From: Bacteroides sp.
Lineage (GTDB): Bacteria; Bacteroidota; Bacteroidia; Bacteroidales; Bacteroidaceae
Assembly (NCBI GenBank): GCA_020861095.1
Contig: JAJBTC010000061.1
Coordinates: 1 to 32,178 of the forward strand
Direction: 5' to 3'
DNA: 32,178 nucleotides
The position numbers and the translations under genes are program-made. This document shows positions 26,057-32,178 of this stretch, in pieces. The notes below the pieces were generated by a model. The model worked only from the letters and a program-made list of their open reading frames with translations. It was not told the origin of the DNA and searched no databases. Numbering within the stretch: position 1 is the stretch's first letter; the number at the start of each line of letters is the position of its first letter.

Positions 26057-26085
26057 CCCGATATTAAAAACGAATCATTCAAAAT

Positions 26086-26520
26086 ATGGAAGAGCTTACC
26101 TTTCGCCATAGCCTGCCCATTCAGTTGCGCTTCAACGATGTAGACAAATTCGGGCATGTCAACAACTCTGTTTATTTCTCCTACTACGACCTGGGGAAGG
26201 CGGAATATTTCGCCACCGTACGCCCCGACCTTGATTGGGAAAAGGAAGGGATCGTTGTGGTACATCTCGAAGTGGATTTTCTGGCACAGATCTTTGCTAC
26301 AGACCCTATTGCCGTGGAGACTACCGTTGCCGAGATCGGTACCAAAAGCATGAAACTCATCCAACGGGTGGTAGATAACAAAGGGGAGGTGAAGTGTGTA
26401 TGCCAGTCTATTCTCGTAGCGTTCAATCTGGAAAAGCACGAATCACAGGAGATCTCCGAAGAGTGGATACAGTCTATCAGTGCCTACGAAAGAAGAGACG
26501 TTCGAAAGAAAAAAGCCTGA
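26086..26520 (+). CDS. Acyl-CoA thioesterase (YbgC/4-hydroxybenzoyl-CoA type)
   Basis: A 144-residue single hotdog domain. The active-site segment LRFNDVDKFGHVNNSVYFSYY with the catalytic Asp, the HVNN motif and the long hotdog helix (DLGKAEYF) are all present. Such enzymes hydrolyse acyl-CoA or acyl-ACP thioesters; the substrate cannot be told from sequence. The gene has its own promoter with tsaC divergent and is followed by a 476-base gene-free stretch. Confidence 0.92.
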   Translation: MEELTFRHSLPIQLRFNDVDKFGHVNNSVYFSYYDLGKAEYFATVRPDLDWEKEGIVVVHLEVDFLAQIFATDPIAVETTVAEIGTKSMKLIQRVVDNKGEVKCVCQSILVAFNLEKHESQEISEEWIQSISAYERRDVRKKKA

Positions 26521-26996
26521 TCTGCCGGCAGAGCAATCTGCAGGGTAGACCCGGATCATAAACGGAAGGCGGCTGTTTCTCAAAAGGGAATGCAGCCGCT
26601 TCCTCATTTCATTACTTACCACAGGACAACCCGCCTCTGCAACCGTGTCCTTCCGGAAATCCCATACCCGGAAACGAGATTTGCCGGAATGTACGCTTCT
26701 GTCTACCAGCAAACAGAAATCGGTATTCATTCCGTTTTCCCGACAAAAAGCAAGAGCATCCTCCGCTTTCCGGGAAATCCGTTCGGCAAGAGTCAGTACC
26801 TTCCCCTTTCCCTACCCGCTCACATGGATAAATAAAAATCTACAGATTTTACATTTTTAAACGCGATTCTTATACTATGATAATATTTTAGCAATTCCAC
26901 GCCATCCCCTCAGGTTTTTTCGTAATTTTACGGCTTGATGGGGGAGTATGCCTCTTCAACACCTGGGAACAGAAAGAAAGAAAAACAATATATAAA
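26521..26996. other. Gene-free spacer between the thioesterase and recJ genes
   Basis: I see no credible gene. A hairpin follows the thioesterase gene: GGAAGGCGGCTG (26564-26575) with CAGCCGCTTCC (26593-26603), one bulge, then a weak T-rich tail; it is a plausible terminator. A perfect palindrome TCTGCCGGCAGA begins at 26521, and AAAATCT-AC-AGATTTT lies at 26835-26850. TAATTTTA at 26923-26930 is a near match to the -7 box and may serve recJ. Confidence 0.55.
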
Positions 26997-28715
26997 ATGA
27001 ACCACAAATGGAATTATCAATCCATTACCGAAGAACAGACAGAAACGAGCCGGCAACTGGCCGAGAAACTGGGGATTAGTCCGATCCTCGGTAGGCTTCT
27101 GGTGCAACGTGGGATCACCGACGCAGAAGAGGCACGGAAATTCTTCCGGCCACAGCTGCATGATCTGCACGATCCGTTCCTGATGAAGGATATGGACATC
27201 GCCGTGGAGCGTCTGAACAAGGCAATGGGAAAAAAAGAGCGTATTCTTATTTATGGAGATTATGACGTAGACGGAACCACTGCGGTTTCACTGGTCTACA
27301 AGTTCATTCAACAGTATTATTCCAATTTAGACTACTACATCCCCGACCGCTACGAAGAGGGATACGGTATTTCTAAAAAGGGGATCGACTACGCTGCGGA
27401 GACGGGTGTAAGTCTGATCATTGTACTGGATTGTGGCATCAAAGCCGTGGAAGAGATCACCTACGCGCGGGAAAAGGGGATCGACTTCATCATCTGCGAC
27501 CATCATGTACCCGACGATGTGATGCCACCTGCCGTGGCTATCCTGAATGCGAAACGCCCGGACAACACCTATCCCTACGAACACCTGTCGGGATGTGGCG
27601 TCGGGTTTAAATTCATGCAGGCTTTCGCCCTGAGCAACGGGATCGACTTTCACCAACTGATCCCCCTGCTCGACCTGGTAGCCGTGAGTGTGGCATCGGA
27701 CATTGTACCCATCATGGGAGAAAACCGCATCCTCACTCACCACGGCCTGAAACAACTCAACAGCAACCCCAGCGTAGGTCTGAAAGCCATCATCGACGTA
27801 TGCGGACTTTCCGAAAAAGAGATCACGGTCAGCGATATCGTCTTCAAGATCGGCCCGCGTATCAATGCTTCGGGACGTATCCAGAGCGGAAAAGAGGCGG
27901 TAGACCTGCTGGTAGAGAAAGACCTCTCCGCCGCGTTGGAAAAGAGCAACCAGATCAATCAGTACAACGAGACCCGCAAAGACCTCGATAAGAATATGAC
28001 CGAAGAGGCCAACCGGATCGTGTCGGAACTGGAGGGACTGGCCGACCGACGCTCCATTGTCCTCTACAACGAAGACTGGCACAAAGGGGTGATCGGCATC
28101 GTAGCGTCCCGCCTCACAGAGGTTCACTACCGCCCGGCGGTAGTACTCACCCGCACAGACGATATGGCTACCGGATCGGCACGCTCGGTATCGGGCTTTG
28201 ATGTATACAAGGCCATTGAACATTGCCGGGATCTGCTGGAAAACTTTGGCGGACATACCTACGCGGCCGGACTATCGATGAAGGTAGAGAACGTAGAAGC
28301 ATTCACCCGGCGGTTTGAAGAGTATGTAACCGGACATATACTGCCAGAACAGACCAGCGCGGTGATCGATATCGACGCGGAGATCGACTTCCGGGACATC
28401 AGCATGAAGTTTTTCTACGACCTGAAGAAGTTTAACCCCTTCGGGCCGGAAAATCCCAAACCGATCTTCTGTACTCACCATGTCTACGACTACGGTACCA
28501 GCAAGGTGGTGGGCCGCGACCAGGAGCATATCAAACTGGAACTGGTAGACAACAAATCCAACAATGTGATGAACGGTATCGCCTTCGGCCAGAGTTCACA
28601 CGTACGCTACATCAAGACCAAACGATCTTTCGATATCTGCTACTCCATCGAAGAGAATACCCACAAACGGGGGGAGGTGCAATTGCAGATCGAAGACATC
28701 AAACCGACCGAATAA
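26997..28715 (+). CDS. recJ: Single-stranded-DNA-specific exonuclease RecJ
   Basis: RecJ degrades single-stranded DNA 5' to 3' in recombination and mismatch repair. The 572-residue product shows the DHH phosphoesterase motifs IYGDYDVDGTTA (near 88), IVLDCGIK, IICDHHVPDD (near 170), AILNAKRPDNTYPY, and in the DHHA1 part GGHTYAAGLSM (near 418), followed by the C-terminal OB-type domain. The gene is upstream of recQ with 78 bases between them; the proteins often act together in end resection, which fits joint transcription. Confidence 0.95.
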   Translation: MNHKWNYQSITEEQTETSRQLAEKLGISPILGRLLVQRGITDAEEARKFFRPQLHDLHDPFLMKDMDIAVERLNKAMGKKERILIYGDYDVDGTTAVSLVYKFIQQYYSNLDYYIPDRYEEGYGISKKGIDYAAETGVSLIIVLDCGIKAVEEITYAREKGIDFIICDHHVPDDVMPPAVAILNAKRPDNTYPYEHLSGCGVGFKFMQAFALSNGIDFHQLIPLLDLVAVSVASDIVPIMGENRILTHHGLKQLNSNPSVGLKAIIDVCGLSEKEITVSDIVFKIGPRINASGRIQSGKEAVDLLVEKDLSAALEKSNQINQYNETRKDLDKNMTEEANRIVSELEGLADRRSIVLYNEDWHKGVIGIVASRLTEVHYRPAVVLTRTDDMATGSARSVSGFDVYKAIEHCRDLLENFGGHTYAAGLSMKVENVEAFTRRFEEYVTGHILPEQTSAVIDIDAEIDFRDISMKFFYDLKKFNPFGPENPKPIFCTHHVYDYGTSKVVGRDQEHIKLELVDNKSNNVMNGIAFGQSSHVRYIKTKRSFDICYSIEENTHKRGEVQLQIEDIKPTE

Positions 28716-28729
28716 ACCGGGATACCGAC

Positions 28730-28769
28730 ACCGGCCGGAACAAACCGTTCCTGCTTAGTTCCGGCCGGT
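28730..28769 (+). terminator. Strong hairpin between recJ and recQ
   Basis: ACCGGCCGGAAC (28730-28741) and GTTCCGGCCGGT (28758-28769) form a perfect 12-bp GC-rich stem with a 16-base loop, followed by a T-rich run (ATCCTTTCTTTT). It lies just before recQ and could end or attenuate the recJ transcript. Confidence 0.65.
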
Positions 28770-28793
28770 ATCTATATCCTTTCTTTTCCACGC

Positions 28794-30698
28794 ATGAGCC
28801 TCTACCACGAAATACTGAAACAATACTGGGGATATGACTCTTTCCGCGATCTGCAGGAAGAGATCATCCGCAGCGTATCGGAGGGAAAAGATACCCTGGG
28901 CCTGATGCCTACAGGCGGAGGCAAATCCATTACCTTCCAGGTGCCTGCCCTGGCACAGGAAGGGCTCTGTATCGTGGTGACCCCGCTGATCGCGCTGATG
29001 AAAGATCAGGTGCAGAACCTGCGCCGGCGGGGCATCAAAGCCACAGCGGTCTACTCGGGTATGACCCGACAGGAGATCATCATCGCCCTGGAAAATTGTA
29101 TTTTCGGCAACTACAAATTCCTCTATATCTCTCCTGAACGACTCAACACGGACATATTCCGTACCAAGCTGCGCTCCATGAAGGTGAGTATACTGACAGT
29201 AGATGAGAGTCATTGCATCTCCCAATGGGGCTATGACTTCCGGCCTGCTTACCTGAAAATAGCCGAAATACGCGAGTTGATCCCCCACGCACCGGTGCTC
29301 GCGCTCACCGCCACAGCTACTCCGGAGGTGGTCAAAGACATCCAGCAGCAACTCCGGTTCCGCGCGGAGAATGTATTCCGCATGAGCTTCGAGCGGAAAA
29401 ACCTGGCCTACCTGATACGGCATACCGACAACAAGACCGGGGAGATGATACACATTCTACAGCGCATACCCGGCAGTGCCATCGTATATGTACGTAGTCG
29501 CCGCCGCGCCAAAGAAATCAGCGAACTGTTGACCCTGGAAGGGTTCACAGCCAACTTCTACCACGCCGGACTCAACAACGACCAGAAAGACCTGCGGCAA
29601 AAACGCTGGCAAAACGACGAATGCCGCCTTATCGTAGCCACCAACGCGTTTGGTATGGGAATAGACAAACCGGATGTGAGGGTAGTGATCCATTACGACC
29701 TTCCGGACTCACCGGAGGCCTATTTTCAGGAGGCCGGACGAGCCGGACGCGACGGACAGAAAGCATACGCCATCATCCTGCATGCTCCCACCGACAAAGC
29801 ATCCCTGCGCAAAAGAATACCTGATACCTTTCCCGATAAGGAATATATAAAGGAAGTCTACGAACATGTGCAATACTACTACCAGATGGCCATGGGCGAC
29901 GGCCGCGGGTGTATGTACGAGTTCAACCTGGAGGAGTTTTGCCGTACCTTCAAACACTACCCGGTGCCGGCACACAGTGCGCTCAAGATCCTGACACAGG
30001 CCGGATACATCGAATATACCGACGAACAGGACAATGCCTCCCGCATCCGGTTCACCGTGCGCAGGGACGAACTCTACAAATACCGGGAAAGCAACCCCGA
30101 AACAGAGACACTGATCGGCACCCTGCTACGCTCCTATACGGGACTGTTTACCGACTATGCCTACATAGACGAAGCCCTGCTGGCCCTGCGCAGCGGACTC
30201 GACCGCGAACAGGTGTACCAGCTATTTATCCTGTTGTCCAAACAACGGGTGCTTGATTACATTCCCCGCAAAAAGACACCTTACATTATATATACACGCG
30301 AACGGGTAGAACAACGCCACCTGCAACTGCCTCCTTCGGTATATGAAGATCGGAAAAAACGATACGAAACCCGCATCGCCGCGATGGTCTCCTACGTGAC
30401 TACGGACAGAATATGCCGCAGCAGGCAGTTGCTGCGGTATTTCGGAGAACAGCACGAACACGATTGCGGACAATGTGACGTCTGCTTAGCTCTCCGCAAA
30501 CGAAAACCTCTATCCGCCGCCGATATGGAATCCATGGCCGAAAAGATCAGTCAACACCTCAGCAATTCTCCCCTCAGTCCGGCACAACTGGCTCTTAAAC
30601 TGGATCGGGAGACTGAGGAGATCAGCCAGGTAGTCCGCTACCTGCTGGACGAAAAACGGCTTATCCTCCAGGATGGCATCCTTGCGCTGCCCACGTAG
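28794..30698 (+). CDS. recQ: ATP-dependent DNA helicase RecQ
   Basis: RecQ unwinds DNA 3' to 5' in recombination and fork repair. The 634-residue product has Walker A MPTGGGKSITFQ (39-49), Walker B DESH (about 136-139) with the aromatic-rich loop after it, LTATAT, the helicase C motifs IVYVRSRRRAKEI, FGMGIDKPDVR and QEAGRAGRDG. The C-terminal zinc-binding RQC motif C-x(n)-C-G-Q-C-D-V-C (CRSRQLL, then DCGQCDVC) is present, followed by a winged-helix part; a clear HRDC domain is not seen. The repeats begin immediately after its stop codon. Confidence 0.96.
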   Translation: MSLYHEILKQYWGYDSFRDLQEEIIRSVSEGKDTLGLMPTGGGKSITFQVPALAQEGLCIVVTPLIALMKDQVQNLRRRGIKATAVYSGMTRQEIIIALENCIFGNYKFLYISPERLNTDIFRTKLRSMKVSILTVDESHCISQWGYDFRPAYLKIAEIRELIPHAPVLALTATATPEVVKDIQQQLRFRAENVFRMSFERKNLAYLIRHTDNKTGEMIHILQRIPGSAIVYVRSRRRAKEISELLTLEGFTANFYHAGLNNDQKDLRQKRWQNDECRLIVATNAFGMGIDKPDVRVVIHYDLPDSPEAYFQEAGRAGRDGQKAYAIILHAPTDKASLRKRIPDTFPDKEYIKEVYEHVQYYYQMAMGDGRGCMYEFNLEEFCRTFKHYPVPAHSALKILTQAGYIEYTDEQDNASRIRFTVRRDELYKYRESNPETETLIGTLLRSYTGLFTDYAYIDEALLALRSGLDREQVYQLFILLSKQRVLDYIPRKKTPYIIYTRERVEQRHLQLPPSVYEDRKKRYETRIAAMVSYVTTDRICRSRQLLRYFGEQHEHDCGQCDVCLALRKRKPLSAADMESMAEKISQHLSNSPLSPAQLALKLDRETEEISQVVRYLLDEKRLILQDGILALPT

Positions 30699-30893
30699 AA
30701 GTTTTAAATAATAAGTTCTAAGTAATAAGTTTTGAGTAATAAGTTTTAAATAGTAAGTTCTAAATTACACCTTTAAACTTACTACTTATTACTCAGAACT
30801 TATTACTTAAAAACTCATCCCGGAATTAACTTTGTTCACAGCCTCTTATCTGCCTGAGTTACTTATAACTTAAAACTTACTACTTAAAACTTT
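30699..30893. repeat. 14-bp tandem array with inverted part behind recQ
   Basis: Five contiguous 14-base units follow the recQ stop codon: 30699-30712, 30713-30726, 30727-30740, 30741-30754 and 30755-30768, consensus AAGTTYTRARTART. Reverse-complement units lie at 30788-30801 and 30802-30816 and again around 30859-30893, so the transcript can fold into a long A/T hairpin. It may act as a two-sided terminator; the following gene has its own -7 box. Confidence 0.85.
30827..30834 (+). promoter_or_regulatory. -7 box candidate, far position
   Basis: TAACTTTG matches TAnnTTTG in the space between the repeat groups, 100 bases before the TPR gene start. Confidence 0.35.
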
Positions 30894-30897
30894 TCCT

Positions 30898-30905
30898 TAT
30901 CTTTG
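30898..30905 (+). promoter_or_regulatory. -7 box of the TPR protein gene
   Basis: TATCTTTG followed by CGGC matches the usual Bacteroidetes promoter core, 29 bases before the start codon. Confidence 0.6.
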
Positions 30906-30933
30906 CGGCCATATACAAATACGACAGATACCT

Positions 30934-31893
30934 ATGGTAAGTTTCCTGAAATCCCTCTTCGGCGAAAAGACCAACGCAGCGGAAGAACAACAGAAAAAAG
31001 AAACAAAGAAATTCGAGATACTCAAATTTGACGGGCTTCGCGCCCAGCGCATCGGACGCGTCGACTATGCAGTCAAATGCTTCACCGAAGCTCTCCTGTT
31101 GCAGGAAGACTTCGAAACCATGAACTACCTCAGCAGTCTGTATATAGGATTGGGAGACACACAGCAAGCCCGTGATCTACTGACACGTATGATCTGCCTG
31201 GAGCCCGACCTGCCCGCTACCTATCTGGTCCTGTCCCATCTCTGTTACATAGAAGAGAAATACGAAGAGATGGAACAGTATGCCGCACAAGGCATCCGTC
31301 TGAAAGCCGACGATCCGGTAGCATACTATCTTTTAGGCAGATCGCGCCACTGCCAGAAAGACCCGATCGGCGCAGTCGCACACCTCACCAAAGCCCTCTC
31401 TCTGAAAGAGGACTATACGGAGGCCCTCCTGGCCCGTGGAGAGATCCTGCTGGAAATGAAACAACTCAATGAAGCCAGACAAGATATAGATACCATTCTC
31501 GAAACCGATCCGGAACACGAAGCAGCCCTCCTGTTACGGGGAAACTGGCACAAAGCAGCCGGTGCGGCCGAAGCAGCCGAAACAGACTACCGTCAACTGA
31601 TCGCGCTCAACCCTTTCAACGAACCCGCTTATATCCTCCTGAGCCGGATGTTCACCGAAAAGAAACAGATAGAGAAAGCCACGGAAATTCTCGATGAAGC
31701 CATAGAATTCAATCCGGCATCTGCCACGCTCTATCGTCAACGCGGAGAACTCCGCCTGCTGAGTGGCGATAAGGAAGGATCTGTAGAAGATAGCAAAAAG
31801 GCACTTGAACTGAATGCAGAGGCTCTGGGATCCATTTCCGGACAATTCAACAATGAACCGGCCAGTAGCAATGTACTTGGCAGTTTAGGATAA
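30934..31893 (+). CDS. Tetratricopeptide repeat protein
   Basis: The 319-residue protein starts with a short amphipathic stretch (MVSFLKSLFGEK) and a charged helix (AEEQQKKETKKFEILKF), with no signal peptide, so it is probably cytoplasmic or membrane-associated. From about residue 40 to 290 about eight degenerate 34-residue TPRs follow (for example AVKCFTEALLLQEDFETMNYL, with G-A-Y/L-P spacing as in LEPDLPATYLVLSHL, ALSLKEDYTEALLARGEIL, ALNPFNEPAYILLSRMF). TPRs build a superhelix that binds a partner protein. The partner is unknown; it lies after recQ but with its own promoter, so the link to DNA repair is not supported. Confidence 0.88.
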   Translation: MVSFLKSLFGEKTNAAEEQQKKETKKFEILKFDGLRAQRIGRVDYAVKCFTEALLLQEDFETMNYLSSLYIGLGDTQQARDLLTRMICLEPDLPATYLVLSHLCYIEEKYEEMEQYAAQGIRLKADDPVAYYLLGRSRHCQKDPIGAVAHLTKALSLKEDYTEALLARGEILLEMKQLNEARQDIDTILETDPEHEAALLLRGNWHKAAGAAEAAETDYRQLIALNPFNEPAYILLSRMFTEKKQIEKATEILDEAIEFNPASATLYRQRGELRLLSGDKEGSVEDSKKALELNAEALGSISGQFNNEPASSNVLGSLG

Positions 31894-32178
31894 AAAAACC
31901 GCTGCCGATGGGGTACATAAGATGTTAGCAGGAACCTCTCTGACCACACGAGTCAATGCCTCTGCTACATCCGATACAAACAGACAAATACCTTCCCATC
32001 TCTCTGGTGGAAATCGCTACAGAAAGCCAAAGAACCGGAAAAACCCAGCTCCGTAAAGAGCCTTCGATACGGAATTTCCGGCTTTTCTATGCAGAGAGAC
32101 CAACTCTTTCATTGTCTTTTCTTCTTACTTCCTGTCTGTTATACTACTCTTGCCTATGGAACATAGTCTGTCACCCGC
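31894..32178. other. 285 bases at the window end, no gene seen
   Basis: No coding frame or RNA gene is recognised. A nested hairpin (CCGGAAA 32035-32041 with TTTCCGG 32075-32081; inner TCCGTA 32050-32055 with TACGGA 32068-32073) is followed by CTTTTCT and may be the end of the TPR transcript, 140 bases after its stop. Confidence 0.5.

Noticed and set aside
26443..26730. 95-codon minus-strand frame overlapping the thioesterase gene end
   Set aside because: It overlaps a real gene, contains the hairpin of the terminator and has no family resemblance.
30699..30893. CRISPR array behind recQ
   Set aside because: Units are 14 bp, contiguous and without spacers, and no cas gene is near.

Overview
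The window looks like chromosomal DNA of a member of the Bacteroidales (Bacteroidetes). Lines of evidence: promoters carry the Bacteroides-type -7 box TAnnTTTG; several proteins are family types typical of this phylum (DUF2027-Smr, a DUF4827-like lipoprotein, a ComEC without an intact C-terminal metallo-beta-lactamase domain, a long QueA); lipoproteins and secreted proteins are common; and the intergenic spaces hold short dispersed repeats of a kind I associate with Bacteroides/Parabacteroides. I cannot fix the genus. No rRNA, tRNA, CRISPR array, prophage or complete IS element is visible.

Left part (1-2403): a small secreted protein with its own promoter and terminator, a membrane-anchored protein with an Ig-like C-terminus, and a convergent TIGR01777-type NAD(P)-binding epimerase. 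Then (2404-9379) comes the most unusual region: a 1612-residue DUF3686/AAA+ 'DNA repair' ATPase and, upstream of it on the same strand, the C-terminal half of a flotillin/SPFH protein whose N-terminal half is missing. The space between and behind them is filled with short repeats, so this looks like a partly decayed ATPase-flotillin membrane module.

Middle (9380-15161): DUF2027-Smr protein divergent from queA, a Nudix hydrolase, a secreted glutathione peroxidase, an SDR dehydrogenase and a lipoprotein. From 15325 to 26008 a long minus-strand housekeeping block reads tsaC/sua5-like, clc, fmt, rpe, comEC, nrnA, a DUF4827-like lipoprotein, glmM. It serves tRNA modification and initiation, ion transport, the pentose phosphate pathway, DNA uptake, nanoRNA and pAp turnover, and peptidoglycan/LPS precursor supply.

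Right part (26086-31893), on the plus strand: an acyl-CoA thioesterase that shares a palindromic divergent promoter with tsaC, then recJ and recQ (DNA repair pair), and a TPR protein. The last 285 bases hold no recognisable gene.

The strongest 'unexplained' signal is the repeat content. A GATTTACGATGTACGATT-type repeat sits at or just behind the stop codons of four minus-strand genes and even encodes the last residues of Fmt. A five-unit 14-bp tandem array begins at the base after the recQ stop. A 27-bp inverted repeat with self-complementary arms (GAGACGCA/TGCGTCTC) occurs in two places, and a decayed 13-14-bp array occupies the space where the flotillin N-terminus should be.
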